The notes under the pieces: generated by a model | What the model was told of the DNA's origin: nothing | Database searches by the model: none | Seen by the model: only the letters and a program-made list of their open reading frames with translations | Origin: Methyloprofundus sp. | GTDB taxonomy: Bacteria > Pseudomonadota > Gammaproteobacteria > Methylococcales > Methylomonadaceae | Direction of reading: 5' to 3' | DNA: 64,000 nt | Assembly (NCBI GenBank): GCA_016592635.1 | Contig: AP023240.1 | Location: 3,513,630 to 3,577,629 of the forward strand | Made by a program: the position numbers and the translations under genes | In this document: positions 48,381 to 59,232 of the stretch, one piece after another | How the letters are laid out: the number at the start of each line of letters is the position of its first letter | Position numbering within the stretch: position 1 is the stretch's first letter

Positions 48381-49196
48381 TTATTGCTGTTGTTTTGCTG
48401 CATCTATTTTATTAAGTAAATCCACCATCACTTGCTGGTTAACTTTAAACAAACTGACTTTCGGCCTATCTAGGTCAATAATCAATAACAGAACGGCAGC
48501 AAAGGTCAGTACTAATGCAATAGTGACCGCAGGACTACGTCGCCCGTTCAAGCCCGAATAATAACCAAGTGCCCCCATAGACATTAAGGCAATAAAGTAC
48601 AGAGTACCCCAAATAGTAGGCGCTATCCTATTCAGTAAAGCCACCCAAACTCTATGCACTTTAATATCAAAGACACTATTTAATGCCTGTATATACAGCT
48701 CTACAGTAAAAACGGAAGGATCTTGCCGAGCGACAGCGACAGCCTGTTGCCATAATAAATTTTCTACCACGCCTGAGCGCGCAAGAGCTTGCTCAAGTTT
48801 TACATAGTCTCCATTGCGCACATGCTGTGGTGCTTGTACATGCAATTCAATATACTCATGTAATAATACTTTAGCTTGTGTAGCATAAGGCTCGACTAGT
48901 AAGTCAGTACGTAAATAGGCCGTACCAATGGCATTCGCACTTTCAACCACCATTAATTTTTTAGCTGAAAAACGTGTTTCTGCTTTACCAAAAGTAAATG
49001 CCAACAAGAAAGTAAGCAAGCCCAAGGTGGTTCCCATAATGGCACTCACTTGCGACCTTTGGCCTTCTTTGGCCATTGCACTATTACGATTACCCAAGCG
49101 AAATCCTGCCTCGATAACCCCCAGAAAAACCAATAAGGTCAAAACAAACAAAACCCAAATAGGCAGCAAATCTAGTGCGTGCAGTAGTATATTCAT
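48381..49196 (-). CDS. DUF4239/bestrophin-like membrane protein
   Basis: 271 residues. Membrane segments lie at about 8-28, 52-70, 188-208 and 222-242. GTTLGLLTFLLAFTFGKAETRFSAKKLMVVESANAIGTAYLR, split between two segments, is typical of the DUF4239 family, which is distantly related to bestrophin-type channels. The function is unknown. Upstream of the SNF2 gene on the same strand with a gap of 51 bases, perhaps co-transcribed. Confidence 0.7.
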   Translation of the reverse strand: MNILLHALDLLPIWVLFVLTLLVFLGVIEAGFRLGNRNSAMAKEGQRSQVSAIMGTTLGLLTFLLAFTFGKAETRFSAKKLMVVESANAIGTAYLRTDLLVEPYATQAKVLLHEYIELHVQAPQHVRNGDYVKLEQALARSGVVENLLWQQAVAVARQDPSVFTVELYIQALNSVFDIKVHRVWVALLNRIAPTIWGTLYFIALMSMGALGYYSGLNGRRSPAVTIALVLTFAAVLLLIIDLDRPKVSLFKVNQQVMVDLLNKIDAAKQQQ

Positions 49197-49354
49197 CAGG
49201 CTTTCCTTATCAATTTCGTGAAAAATATAGCTTAAATTATTATAGCCTTATTATACCGCTGATATTTGCTATTTTTTATTAGCCTAGACGGCTCGACTAA
49301 AGTACCCTATTGCTAATTACTAAAAAGTTTTTTAGCTCATATAAGGATTTATTC

Positions 49355-50653
49355 ATGTCAAACAGCCCATCAAAAAGATCCTACAAGGAAATGCTAACCA
49401 CCTTGGGACCTGCCATTTTATTAACCATTACCGGCTTCTGGGTTGCCTACCAATTTGTTGCACCACCGCCGCCGAAAAAAATAACCATTACCACAGGCTC
49501 TAAAGCAGGTGCTTATTATAAAATAGCGCAACAATATCGTACCGAACTGGCTGCAGAGGGTATTGAATTAGAAATCATCACCTCTTCAGGTTCTAAAGAA
49601 AATATTAGCCGACTATTAAACAAACAAGCTGATATAGCATTTGTGCAAGGCGGCACAGGTAATGATGAAGGCAGCTTACAATCTTTAGGGAGTCTTTATT
49701 ATGAGCCACTCTGGATTTTTATGCGCAAAGAAGTTGCCGCCCAAAAAATAACCGACCTAGCCAAGCTACGTATTGCCATTGGTCAAGAAGGCAGTGGTAC
49801 CCGTGTATTAGCAACCGAGCTTCTAGAACTTAATCACCTAACCTCGGAAACTGCACAACTATTACCATTATCTTCAAGCGAAGCAGCTACAGCATTCATA
49901 CAAAAGCAGATAGATGTCGCACTGATGGTCGCATCAGAAAGCTCTGCAACGATACAACAACTATTACATAACGAACAAATAAAGCTACTCGAATTAAGAC
50001 GCACCGATACTTATACGCGGCTACTCCCCTATCTATCAAAAATAACTTTACCCGAAGGGATAGTTGATTTGGAAAACAACATCCCCAACCAAGCCATCAA
50101 GCTGCTAGCCCCTAGCGCCAACCTTGTTATTACTGAAGATTTCAATCCTGCACTGACCGTACTATTACTAAGAGCGGCCGACAACATCCATCATAATGCC
50201 ACTATTTTTTCAGCGGCTGACAGCTTTCCCACCGATCAATTTATTGCCTACCCTATTAATGAAGTTGCCGAACGCTTTTATAAAGTTGGTCCTCCATTTT
50301 TAATGCGCTACCTGCCCTTTTGGCCGGCCGTTTTTATAGACCGAATGATCGTGATGATAATCCCTTTATTAGCATTGATACTGCCACTGGGAAAAATTAT
50401 GCCACCACTGTATCGCTGGCGCATTCGTTCAAAAATTTATCGCTGGTATAAAGAGCTGCAAGAAGTGGATGACAGTATCCACCAACAACAACTATCAAGT
50501 GAACAGTTTGTTACCCTCAGTCAAGAATTAACAACGATTGAAAATGAAGTCAATAAAGTTAAAACCCCACTATCCTACGCAGACCAAGTCTATAACTTAC
50601 TATTACACATAGATCTGGTGAAAAAGAAATTACAAGCCCAAAAAGAGTGCTAA
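49355..50653 (+). CDS. TAXI-family TRAP transporter solute-binding protein with extra C-terminal membrane segment
   Basis: 432 residues from the ATG at 49355, which has an AAGGA ribosome binding site. A membrane anchor (about 14-34) is followed by ITITTGSKAGAYYKIAQQY and DIAFVQGGTGND, typical of TAXI binding proteins. After the binding domain there is a second hydrophobic segment (IDRMIVMIIPLLALILPLG) and a coiled-coil tail, which ordinary TAXI proteins lack. No TRAP membrane genes are adjacent. It may sense rather than transport. The HerA-like ATPase follows after 22 bases. Confidence 0.8.
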   Translation: MSNSPSKRSYKEMLTTLGPAILLTITGFWVAYQFVAPPPPKKITITTGSKAGAYYKIAQQYRTELAAEGIELEIITSSGSKENISRLLNKQADIAFVQGGTGNDEGSLQSLGSLYYEPLWIFMRKEVAAQKITDLAKLRIAIGQEGSGTRVLATELLELNHLTSETAQLLPLSSSEAATAFIQKQIDVALMVASESSATIQQLLHNEQIKLLELRRTDTYTRLLPYLSKITLPEGIVDLENNIPNQAIKLLAPSANLVITEDFNPALTVLLLRAADNIHHNATIFSAADSFPTDQFIAYPINEVAERFYKVGPPFLMRYLPFWPAVFIDRMIVMIIPLLALILPLGKIMPPLYRWRIRSKIYRWYKELQEVDDSIHQQQLSSEQFVTLSQELTTIENEVNKVKTPLSYADQVYNLLLHIDLVKKKLQAQKEC

Positions 50654-50675
50654 CAATTAATAATAAGGAACCAGC

Positions 50676-52121
50676 ATGCAAGAAATATTAATCGGTGCTA
50701 ATGATAAAACACAGGTCATAATGGATGCCGCCATGGGTAATCGCCACGGCATGATCTCAGGCGCGACCGGTACAGGCAAAAGCATTACCCTACAAATTTT
50801 AGCAGAAGGCTATTCTCGGCTTGGTGTCCCCGTGTTTATGGCTGATATTAAGGGTGACTTATCAGGTATTGCCAAAGCAGGGCAAAGCCATGAGAAAATT
50901 ACTGAGCGCATACAACACATTAAGATTGATAATTTTCAATTTCGCGCCAATCCTACCGTTTTTTGGGATGTTTTCGCCAAAAATGGTCATCCAGTACGCA
51001 CCACTATTTCCGATATGGGGCCGCTGTTACTAACGCATTTATTAGAGCTAAATGACACCCAGTCTGGGATACTCTATAGCTGTTTTAAAATAGCGGATGA
51101 CCAAGGTATGCTGTTGCTAGATCTCAAGGATTTGCGTTCTATGTTGCTTTGGATGGGGGATAATGCCAAAGCACTTAAGTCTGAATACGGTAATATCTCC
51201 AGTGCCAGTATCGGTGCTATCCAGCGACGCTTATTAGTATTGGAAGAGCAAGGTGCCACGCATTTTTTTGGCGAACCTGCCATTCAATTAGATGATTTCT
51301 GCCGTACTGATTTTTCTGGCAATGGTGTGATCAGTGTTTTAGATGCCAGTGATTTAAGTACTAAATCACCGCGTTTATATGCTGCATTTTTACTCTGGTT
51401 ACTCTCCGACTTATTTGAAACGCTCCCCGAAGTGGGGGATGCAGATAAACCTAAGTTGGTCTTATTTTTTGATGAAGCCCATTTATTATTCGACCGTGCA
51501 CCACAAGTATTAATTGATAAGATTGAACAAATTGTGCGCTTGATTCGCTCCAAAGGCGTGGGTATTTATTTTATCAGCCAAAGCCCACTGGATGTGCCTG
51601 AAGATATATTGGGGCAATTAGGTTTAAAAATTCAACACGCACTAAGAGCCTACACCCCGAAAGACCGCAAAGTGATTAAAGCCGTTGCCGCTACTTTTCG
51701 CAGTAACCCTAAGCTAGATACCGAGCAAGTTATTCAAGAACTAAAAACAGGCGAAGCATTAGTTTCGGTATTAAATAAAGATGGTAGCCCAACTGCGGTC
51801 GAGCGCACGCTAATACGCCCACCAGAATCACAAATTGGCCCATTAACAACGGCTGAACGTGATGAAACTATTAGTCGATCGCCTTATAAAGATCGCTATA
51901 CGCAAAGCATAGATAGAGAATCTGCTTATGAGTTGCTCAAAGTAAAAGCCGAAAAAATGGCTGCACAAGCTGAGCAACAAGACCAGCCCAAAGGCCGTGG
52001 CAGAAGCCGCCAGTCCGCAGGTGAGGCATTATTAAAAAGTGCGGCTCGTAGTATTGGCAGCCAAATAGGCCGGCAAATTATACGCGGTATTATGGGGTCA
52101 TTATTTGGAGGGCGCAAGTAG
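50676..52121 (+). CDS. HerA-like ATPase of the DUF853 (YjgR) family
   Basis: 481 residues. Walker A is GATGTGKS (29-36) and Walker B LVLFFDEAHLLF. SKGVGIYFISQSP and the C-terminal helical part are typical of the DUF853 family, distantly related to HerA/FtsK translocases. The C-terminus ends in GSQIGRQIIRGIMGSLFGG. Cytoplasmic; function not established. GGAACC precedes the ATG. It shares a transcript with the TAXI protein. Confidence 0.88.
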   Translation: MQEILIGANDKTQVIMDAAMGNRHGMISGATGTGKSITLQILAEGYSRLGVPVFMADIKGDLSGIAKAGQSHEKITERIQHIKIDNFQFRANPTVFWDVFAKNGHPVRTTISDMGPLLLTHLLELNDTQSGILYSCFKIADDQGMLLLDLKDLRSMLLWMGDNAKALKSEYGNISSASIGAIQRRLLVLEEQGATHFFGEPAIQLDDFCRTDFSGNGVISVLDASDLSTKSPRLYAAFLLWLLSDLFETLPEVGDADKPKLVLFFDEAHLLFDRAPQVLIDKIEQIVRLIRSKGVGIYFISQSPLDVPEDILGQLGLKIQHALRAYTPKDRKVIKAVAATFRSNPKLDTEQVIQELKTGEALVSVLNKDGSPTAVERTLIRPPESQIGPLTTAERDETISRSPYKDRYTQSIDRESAYELLKVKAEKMAAQAEQQDQPKGRGRSRQSAGEALLKSAARSIGSQIGRQIIRGIMGSLFGGRK

Positions 52122-52129
52122 CAGGGTCT

Positions 52130-52172
52130 ATGGCCGCGACCTGTTAAATTCGCAGCCATAGGCTCCTCCTAC
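52130..52172. repeat. Inverted repeat after the HerA-like ATPase gene
   Basis: TATGGCCGCGA and TTCGCAGCCATA form an imperfect stem, followed by GGCTCCTCCTAC. Similar in wording to the repeat at 37154-37209. It lies where the converging genes meet and may act as terminator. Confidence 0.5.
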
Positions 52173-52639
52173 ATAAGCTGTAATTGCTCTAAGGTCGCAG
52201 GCATATCACCACCGCTAATGTCAGGAACGACCTGCAATTCCAAAACCATCATAGCTGCCAATTCAACTTGATGCTCTTCTATTTCAACAGTGGAGCCTGT
52301 TGGACTAAAATTCCACTGTTGCCGGGCAATTTCTTGTAATGGTTGGCTCATATCAGCCGACCAGTGCAAGCTGTATTCTTGGCTGCGCTCAACAAGCGTT
52401 TCTACAAATTTCAGCTTAATTAAACTTAATGCCTGTGGCTGGTCAAATAACAATCTCAATATCTGCTTTCCTGCACCAGCTGCTCGCCAACCCGTTGTAC
52501 TATGTTCTGCCAATAAAGCAAATTCAATCGGATGTTCAGGGTGCTCTGAAGTAATTTCCACCTCTACCAGTGCTTCCAAATCTAGCCAGCCTTGCTCAGC
52601 TGAGGCAAGTTGTTCCTGATCAATAATACGCTTACGCAT
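52169..52639 (-). CDS. Hypothetical protein, possibly a beta-sandwich
   Basis: 156 residues. I do not recognise the family. Alternating hydrophobic residues, GWRAAGAGKQILRLLFDQPQALSLIKLKF and a predicted all-beta pattern recall carbohydrate-binding (galactose-binding-like) modules. No signal peptide. It lies 8 bases after yehS on the same strand, so the two are probably co-transcribed. Confidence 0.65.
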   Translation of the reverse strand: MRKRIIDQEQLASAEQGWLDLEALVEVEITSEHPEHPIEFALLAEHSTTGWRAAGAGKQILRLLFDQPQALSLIKLKFVETLVERSQEYSLHWSADMSQPLQEIARQQWNFSPTGSTVEIEEHQVELAAMMVLELQVVPDISGGDMPATLEQLQLM

Positions 52640-52647
52640 GTTAACCC

Positions 52648-53112
52648 CTATGCATTATCGTGATATTTAATTTGCATACCCTGCAAAAAATTACGCAAAA
52701 TTTGATCTTTACATTCACGGTAATTTTTATGTCCAGGTTTGCGAAAAAAAGCACTTAACTCATGCTTGCTCATCAAGAAATCAGCCAACTGCATCAATGC
52801 CAGCACATCTTCATTCTTCAAATCTAAAGCAATTTTTAATTTACGCAGGATAATATTATTATTTAATACCTTGTCGGCCTGTGGCTGCTCACCTTCTTTT
52901 TTACCACGCCGATCATTAATTAAGCCATTCAGGAATACTGAAAATTGAGGATCTTGACAGGCTTTATAGGCATCGTCGTCATCCTTTTTCATCCAGTTAC
53001 TAATTTGCTCGCGAGTCACTACCAAATCTGCCGCTGCAAAAATAGCAATCATCTTGTCATCATTAAAATCAAAGGTATAGCGGATACGGCGTAATATATC
53101 GTTATTGGTCAT
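52648..53112 (-). CDS. yehS: DUF1456 family protein YehS
   Basis: 154 residues made of two repeated halves: NNDILRRIRYTFDFNDDKMIAIF and NNNIILRKLKIALDLKNEDVLAL, each followed by a helix-turn-helix-like segment. Similar to E. coli YehS along the whole length. Function unknown. Confidence 0.92.
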   Translation of the reverse strand: MTNNDILRRIRYTFDFNDDKMIAIFAAADLVVTREQISNWMKKDDDDAYKACQDPQFSVFLNGLINDRRGKKEGEQPQADKVLNNNIILRKLKIALDLKNEDVLALMQLADFLMSKHELSAFFRKPGHKNYRECKDQILRNFLQGMQIKYHDNA

Positions 53113-53152
53113 AAATAGAATGCGTGATTATTGTGTTAATTAAGTAAAAGTA

Positions 53153-56100
53153 TTATATCGCTTCATCTGCTTTGCCATAGCCACCGCCACCAGGAGTCGC
53201 AATACTCAGCGTATCACCACCTTCCACGTTCACCTGACTTTGTCCATCTAATTGCACATAAGTGCCATTGGCACGATAAAGCTTATTAATACCCAGTTTA
53301 CCAGCTTCTCCACCCGCCAGCCCAAATCCAGGCAATAAACGATGGCTGGATAAAATATTGATGCTCATGGGCTCTAAAAACTGCAGTCGTCGAATCGTGC
53401 CACAACCACCAGCAAACTTGCCTTGACCACCACTTGCAGTACGAATGGAAAATTCTTGTAAGCGCACTGGAAAACGCCACTCCAATACCTCAGGGTCGGT
53501 CATGCGTGAATTGGTCATATGCGTTTGTACCGCATCACAACCAGCAAAATCGACACCCGCACCCGCACCACCACAGATGGTTTCATAATATTGATATTGG
53601 GCATTACCAAAGCTGAGGTTATTCATCGTGCCTTGCGAAGCTGCTAACACACCCAATGCACCATAGAGAGCATCTACTATATATTGCGAGGTTTCCACAT
53701 TCCCCGCCACCACCGCAGCCGGATATTGCGGATTCAGCAGGCAATGTTCAGGAATAATAATATTTAACGGCCGCAAACAACCTGCATTAAGTGGAATATC
53801 TGTAGCCACTAAGGTTCTAAAAACATACAAAACAGCTGCCTTGCAAACTGCAGCAGGCGCATTAAAGTTATTATTTTGTTGTGGGCTGGTGCCGCTAAAA
53901 TCAATACTGGCTTGCCGCTGCTTCTTATCAACCTTGATATTAACCATAATTTGCGCGCCATTATCCATTATATAACTGAATTGGCCATCATTTAACTTGG
54001 TTAATACTTGCCGCACCGCCTCTTCTGCATGATCTTGCACATGCAGCATATACGCCTGTACAGTTGCCAAAGAATACTGTTGAATCATCTGTTGCAATTC
54101 ACGCACACCTTTGGCATTGGCAGCAATTTGTGCTTGTAAATCGGCAATATTTTGCTCGGGGTTTCGTGCAGGAAAGTCACTGCTCTTGAGCCAATTCAAC
54201 ACCACTTGCTGCTGAAATTGCCCTTGCTTGACGATAGTTAAGCCCTCGGATAACAAGCCTTCTTGTTGAATGCGAGTACTATGGGAAGGCATGGAGCCAG
54301 GTGTCAAACCACCAATATCAGCATGATGACCACGCGAGGCGACCAAAAACAGCGGTTTCTGCCCTGAAAAAACAGGGGTAATCACGGTAATATCAGGCAA
54401 ATGCGTACCGCCGCGATAAGGTGAATTGAGTAAATAAACCTCTTCAGGCTGTAGACTAATATCTGGACTGGCCAATAAAGCCTGCACCGAATCCCCCATT
54501 GAACCTAAATGTACAGGGATATGCGGCGCATTGGCAACCAACTCACCAACCTGATTAAAAATGGCACATGAAAAATCTAAACGCTCTTTGATATTCACCG
54601 AATAAGCGGTATTTTGTAACACAAAGCCCATTTGTTCGGCTATCGACATAAATAACTTATTGAAAATCTCTAGCATCACAGGATCGACCCTCGTCCCCAA
54701 TACATTCTGCTGCACTAAAGGCTGGTAACGAGTGAGTATTAATTGTTGTTCGGTATTTAATTCTGCTTGCCAACCCAGTTCTAGTACGGTGGTACCTGTT
54801 GATTCCACAATAATCGCAGGTGCCTGAATCAAGCTATTCGCAGGTAACTGCTCACGCTGATAAACAGGGGTAACGTGCCATTTGCCAGCACAAAATATTT
54901 GTGTAGTCGTCACAGGCATTAATCGCGTATTAGCAGGTTTAGACAATACGCTATCGCTGAGCACTTGCTCCACACCAATAATTTCTACTGCTAACGATTC
55001 AATAATGATGGGTTTATCGGCATAGATAAATCCAAATTGTTGCCGATATTTGTCTTCAAAAGCGGTGCGCATGTCTGCTTTGTCTGCAAAAATAACGCTT
55101 AATGCAGTATCAGTCCCTAAATAACGCAACTGCAACTGGGACTCATGATAAATTTGATTCTGTTGGAGCCCTTGCGCCAACATTTCAGTATGCCCAGCTT
55201 GTGCCAAATCAGTGAATAAATGCTGTAATTCAGTACTACTCATTGCATCAATATTTTTTTCTAGCGCACAAGTTTTTAGCTGGCGGAAATCGGCCAGACC
55301 CATGCCATAAGCAGAAAGTACCCCAGCAAACGGGTGTATTAAAATACGTTGCATCGCCAAGCGATCCGCAACTTGGCAAGCATGCTGCCCCGCCGCTGCA
55401 CCATAACTGCACAAAGTGTAATCAGCGACGTTATAGCCTTTTTGTACCGAAATACGTTTGATCGCATTAGCCATATTTTCTACCGCTATTTTGATAAAGC
55501 CTGCGGCAACTTGTTCCGCTGTTTGGGTTAATTGAGTCGTTTGGGCAATTTTTTGGCCCAGTTCGTTAAATAGAAGCTCTACTCGCTCACTGTCTAACGC
55601 TTGATCACCTTGTGGACCAAATACCTGTGGAAATAATGGCAATTTACCCAACATTAAATTCGCATCAGTGACGGTTAAAGCTCCACCTCGGCGATAACAA
55701 GCAGGCCCAGGATTAGCACCTGCAGATTCTGGGCCTACACGATAACGAATACCATCAAAAAATAATAAGGAACCACCACCTGCCGCAACCGTGTGAATGG
55801 CCATCATCGGTGCCCGCATTCTGATACCTGCTACTTCGGTTTCAAAGCTACGTTCTAATTCACCTGCATAATGTGCTACGTCAGTAGAGGTGCCGCCCAT
55901 ATCAAAGCTGATGATTTTTTCAAAACCCGCCTGCTTGGCAGTATTGACTGCACCAACAATACCACCCGCAGGGCCAGATAAAATACTGTCCTTGCCTTGA
56001 AAGCGTTGCGCAGCAATTAAACCACCACTAGATTGCATAAACAACAAACGGCAATTGCTAGACTTACTATTTTGTAACCCTAGGGCAACTTGATCCACAT

Positions 56101-56764
56101 AACGTTTTAATAGCGGCGATAAATATGCATCCACAACAGTGGTATCACCCCGACTCACCATTTTCATTAACGGGCTGACTTGGTGTGATACTGAAATCTG
56201 GGTAAAACCCATCTCAGCCGCAATCGCTTGTAATTGCAATTCATGCTCTTGGTAAGTCCATGCATGCAGCAATACAATTGCCACAGCACGGATACCACGA
56301 TCATAAACTTGCTGTAAATCAGCCATTACAGTTTGCGGATTAATGGCTTGCAACACTGCACCTTGCGCACTGACCCGCTCATCAACCTCGACCACGGTTT
56401 GATACAACAATTCTGGCAATTGAATATTTAGAGCAAAAATATCAGGGCGGTTTTGATAGGCGATACGCAAAACATCTTTAAAGCCTTTAGTGACTAATAA
56501 AGCCACAGGCTCGCCAGCTCGCTCCAATAAAGCATTGGTGCCTACAGTAGTTCCCATTTTTACCGCACTGATATGCTCGGCTTTATTGGCAGTAGCAGGT
56601 AAACCTAAAATACGGCCGATACCTTCTAGTGCTGCATCTAGATATTGCTCTGGGTTTTCGGATAATAATTTGAGTGTTTGCAAATACCCATCTGGAGCAC
56701 GCGCTACGATGTCGGTAAAGGTACCACCACGGTCTATCCAGAATTGCCAATTGTTGTGGGTCAT
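53153..56764 (-). CDS. oplAH: 5-oxoprolinase (ATP-hydrolysing), hydantoinase A/B fusion
   Basis: 1203 residues. The HyuA half (about 1-690) begins [18 protein letters not shown] and has [14 protein letters not shown] and [17 protein letters not shown]. The HyuB half (about 710-1195) contains [44 protein letters not shown] and a C-terminal TPGGGGYG. The fused enzyme opens 5-oxoproline to glutamate with ATP in glutathione turnover. Full length and intact. Its relatives include N-methylhydantoinases and acetophenone carboxylases, but the fused order fits 5-oxoprolinase. Confidence 0.93.
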   Translation of the reverse strand: MTHNNWQFWIDRGGTFTDIVARAPDGYLQTLKLLSENPEQYLDAALEGIGRILGLPATANKAEHISAVKMGTTVGTNALLERAGEPVALLVTKGFKDVLRIAYQNRPDIFALNIQLPELLYQTVVEVDERVSAQGAVLQAINPQTVMADLQQVYDRGIRAVAIVLLHAWTYQEHELQLQAIAAEMGFTQISVSHQVSPLMKMVSRGDTTVVDAYLSPLLKRYVDQVALGLQNSKSSNCRLLFMQSSGGLIAAQRFQGKDSILSGPAGGIVGAVNTAKQAGFEKIISFDMGGTSTDVAHYAGELERSFETEVAGIRMRAPMMAIHTVAAGGGSLLFFDGIRYRVGPESAGANPGPACYRRGGALTVTDANLMLGKLPLFPQVFGPQGDQALDSERVELLFNELGQKIAQTTQLTQTAEQVAAGFIKIAVENMANAIKRISVQKGYNVADYTLCSYGAAAGQHACQVADRLAMQRILIHPFAGVLSAYGMGLADFRQLKTCALEKNIDAMSSTELQHLFTDLAQAGHTEMLAQGLQQNQIYHESQLQLRYLGTDTALSVIFADKADMRTAFEDKYRQQFGFIYADKPIIIESLAVEIIGVEQVLSDSVLSKPANTRLMPVTTTQIFCAGKWHVTPVYQREQLPANSLIQAPAIIVESTGTTVLELGWQAELNTEQQLILTRYQPLVQQNVLGTRVDPVMLEIFNKLFMSIAEQMGFVLQNTAYSVNIKERLDFSCAIFNQVGELVANAPHIPVHLGSMGDSVQALLASPDISLQPEEVYLLNSPYRGGTHLPDITVITPVFSGQKPLFLVASRGHHADIGGLTPGSMPSHSTRIQQEGLLSEGLTIVKQGQFQQQVVLNWLKSSDFPARNPEQNIADLQAQIAANAKGVRELQQMIQQYSLATVQAYMLHVQDHAEEAVRQVLTKLNDGQFSYIMDNGAQIMVNIKVDKKQRQASIDFSGTSPQQNNNFNAPAAVCKAAVLYVFRTLVATDIPLNAGCLRPLNIIIPEHCLLNPQYPAAVVAGNVETSQYIVDALYGALGVLAASQGTMNNLSFGNAQYQYYETICGGAGAGVDFAGCDAVQTHMTNSRMTDPEVLEWRFPVRLQEFSIRTASGGQGKFAGGCGTIRRLQFLEPMSINILSSHRLLPGFGLAGGEAGKLGINKLYRANGTYVQLDGQSQVNVEGGDTLSIATPGGGGYGKADEAI

Positions 56765-57159
56765 AGGGTGTGATTTTTAGGATGTTTAACTGTAGAAGAA
56801 GTATAAAGCAACTTCGATAGAGCGGCAGTAGTTTAATCGTTGTTAATTTATGGCCTGCGAGGCAATTCGTAACTATCATAGATATTATGAGGAATAGCAA
56901 CTTGAACGTTTTGATTATTCTCATTGAAGTTACCCCCATTAGGAAAACATGAAAATTTACTGTTGGGTGTTACCTAGATCTGGCTATCATGCATAAAATG
57001 TATGTTATCTGGTTTAGTACATTTGAGCTTGAGCATTATGTTTTGCAATTATTCTTTCACTAGCGTATAAGATATGTGGGTATAGATAATAACTTGTTAG
57101 ATTATTCTGAAAATATTCAACCTATGTGGTATAAAAAATATTTAAACAAAGGTACATAA
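56765..57159. other. Intergenic region before the DUF262 gene, with a GTTAGAT core
   Basis: About 395 bases with no gene. It separates the divergent oplAH and the DUF262 gene. GTTAGAT at 57096-57102 fits the integron core site GTTRRRY and would mark the left edge of a cassette ending at the attC-like palindrome after the gene. A TATAAA at about 57129 may be the -10 of the DUF262 gene. Confidence 0.45.
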
Positions 57160-58908
57160 ATGCAAACTATTAATTTTGATATTAGTCAGTTATTAAAGAA
57201 AATACGGTCTGGTCATTTTTTGATACCTCAGTTTCAAAGAGACTTCACTTGGAAGGAGGGGCAAACGCGACTTCTTATTGACTCAATTGCTAGGAATTAC
57301 CCAGTTGGATCTCTTCTTATTTTAGGTAAAAATGAAGCAGTACCACTAAAAGCTAGAACATTAGATGCACTTTATCCACCAAAAGAAACAGACGATGAAA
57401 GCTTGGTTGTATTTGATGAACCAACTAGTGAGTCTTATTATGTTCTTGATGGACAGCAAAGGTTAACTTCAATTGCACGAGTTTTTTTAGATGCGCACCC
57501 AAAAAGGAATTATTATTTTGACTTAAATAAAATGCATTACTTCTTTAAGGATGAGAATCCATCATGGATTGTCAGCAGAGCGCGTGGTAAGAAAAACCCA
57601 CCGAGAAAAGATAATAACAGGCTTATAAGAACTGACGTGGCAATTGTTCAGGCGGAATGTGATGTGTATATTTCAGAATACCTTGAGGATTCAGGTGATT
57701 TCCCAGAATTTCAGAATGATAGAGGGGAGGCAAGAAAAGCAGCAGCAAGGCTAAAGGGAATTTTTGAAACTATAAGAAAGTTTACTATTCCATTTGTAGC
57801 ATTGGAAAATGATGCTCCTCTGGAGTCAGTTTGCAGAGTATTTGAGACAATAAACTCTACTGGAACAAGGCTGACAACTTTTGATCTTGCGGTAGCAAGA
57901 TATTATCCAGACCCAGATTTAAAAACATTATTTGAAAATTCTAAAGATAAACATCCAGTCATAAATGAATATGATATTGATGGGGAAAGAATATTGCAGA
58001 TACTTTCACTATATCTCCTTAGAACAAACAAAAAATTTCCTGAAGCTACCCGTTCAGTATTACTATCCTTAAAACCAGACTTTGTAAAAGCAACTTGGGA
58101 TAGTGCGGCTTACCATCTTGCAGAGGCGTGCGAATGGGTTGCAAGTCTTGGTGCTACTGCAAAAACACAGCCACCACATGGGATACTTGTATCTATTGCA
58201 ACAACATTAATGTGTTTTCCTAGCAGTTTAGAAAATCCCAAATTTTCAACTACTCTTCGACGTTGGTATTTTTGTACAACATTATCTTCAAATTCAGGGC
58301 TTGCAAATAATTATAAGGTTGGTGATGACTTTAGACGGTTTTGTAACTTTTTAGAATCAGGAGAATTTCTTTTATATCCTAGGGTTCATTTTAGCATCGA
58401 AGAACTAATAAGTATTAAGCACACTTCTAATAGCAGCTATAAGGCTATTCAAGCTTTAATGCGCACGACAGTAAAAGAAGATTTATTAACTGGAAATACA
58501 TTAAATGGAGACCTAGAAGATCACCATATCTTCCCGTATTCACTAAATAAAAGCGGATTATCTAAAAACAAACTAAATTCTATTGTTAATAAGATTCTAA
58601 TTTCAAAAAATACAAATAGAAATATTAGCAATACAAACCCAGATAAATACCTTTTTGATGTTGCTAAATCTTATATAGATCATGGTAATGCATCTGAGTT
58701 TGATAGACGTTTAACAGCATGTTTTATACCTTATTCCTCTTCTGAAAAAGATTTTGAAAAAAAACTCTCAAAAGATATGTTTGATACTTTTTTGAATGAT
58801 AGAGCAAATATGTTAATTTCACGAATACAAGAAGTAGTTGGTGATTCTTGGCAAAAAGCATCTTCTGCTGAGGTTAACCTTGAAGATGATGAGTTTGTTA
58901 CAACATAA
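57160..58908 (+). CDS. DUF262/HNH (GmrSD-like) protein, probable anti-phage nuclease
   Basis: 582 residues. The N-terminal DUF262 domain has FQRDFTW (about 25-31) and DGQQRLTS (about 96), the nucleotide-binding signature of this ParB-like fold. The C-terminal DUF1524 domain has DHHIFP near 453 and a following Asn-rich segment typical of HNH nucleases. This fused order is that of GmrSD-type modification-dependent restriction enzymes, which cut DNA with modified cytosines using NTP; BrxU is a relative. No partner methylase is next to it. AT-richer than oplAH and mpl. An attC-like palindrome starts at its stop codon. Confidence 0.88.
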   Translation: MQTINFDISQLLKKIRSGHFLIPQFQRDFTWKEGQTRLLIDSIARNYPVGSLLILGKNEAVPLKARTLDALYPPKETDDESLVVFDEPTSESYYVLDGQQRLTSIARVFLDAHPKRNYYFDLNKMHYFFKDENPSWIVSRARGKKNPPRKDNNRLIRTDVAIVQAECDVYISEYLEDSGDFPEFQNDRGEARKAAARLKGIFETIRKFTIPFVALENDAPLESVCRVFETINSTGTRLTTFDLAVARYYPDPDLKTLFENSKDKHPVINEYDIDGERILQILSLYLLRTNKKFPEATRSVLLSLKPDFVKATWDSAAYHLAEACEWVASLGATAKTQPPHGILVSIATTLMCFPSSLENPKFSTTLRRWYFCTTLSSNSGLANNYKVGDDFRRFCNFLESGEFLLYPRVHFSIEELISIKHTSNSSYKAIQALMRTTVKEDLLTGNTLNGDLEDHHIFPYSLNKSGLSKNKLNSIVNKILISKNTNRNISNTNPDKYLFDVAKSYIDHGNASEFDRRLTACFIPYSSSEKDFEKKLSKDMFDTFLNDRANMLISRIQEVVGDSWQKASSAEVNLEDDEFVTT

Positions 58909-59007
58909 TCTAACCAAAAAATCCAGCTGACCATTTAAAGCGTCACGGTTTTTGCTATTCGCAAAAAGCCGTGCCACTTTAAATGGCATCTGATTTGGTC
59001 GTTGAAC
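58908..59007. repeat. attC-like imperfect palindrome after the DUF262 gene
   Basis: It opens with ATCTAAC (fits RYYYAAC) overlapping the stop codon and closes with GTTGAAC (fits GTTRRRY), 100 bases in all. CCATTTAAAG at 58931-58940 pairs exactly with CTTTAAATGG at 58977-58986. Next to these, CACGG...GC pairs with GC...CCGTG, and the outer flanks CAAAAAATCCAG and CTGATTTGGTC also pair loosely. Size, core boxes and position directly after a gene match integron attC sites. No integrase is in the window, so this remains a candidate. Confidence 0.45.
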
Positions 59008-59104
59008 TAAACTGCTGCTAATGCAGCAGAGAAAAGAAGATTGGTTAGCTTTCCCCATAGCGGAGAAATGCCACGTCCAGTTCAACCAATAGATCAAGTC
59101 AGAA

Positions 59105-59165
59105 AAAATCAACGACAAAAAAAAGAGTATCCTCTGCGAGAACCTCTTTTTTTGTCGTTGATTTT
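59105..59165. terminator. Long hairpin between the DUF262 gene and the tyrA-like remnant
   Basis: AAAATCAACGAC plus a run of eight A and GAG on the left pairs with CTC, seven T and GTCGTTGATTTT on the right, a stem of 22 bp. The loop contains CTCTGCGAG, a second small stem. The T run lies inside the stem, so it could stop transcription from either side. Confidence 0.6.
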
Positions 59166-59232
59166 GCTGCTTATCTAAGTGTTAGCTTGAGTTTGGGTTT
59201 GGATTTATAAAAAATAAGAGGAATAGTTAGTA

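Noticed and set aside
58908..59050. A longer attC ending at GTTAGCT (59044-59050)
   Set aside because: GTTAGCT does not fit GTTRRRY, and the arms beyond 59007 pair poorly. The 100-base version ending at GTTGAAC is better.
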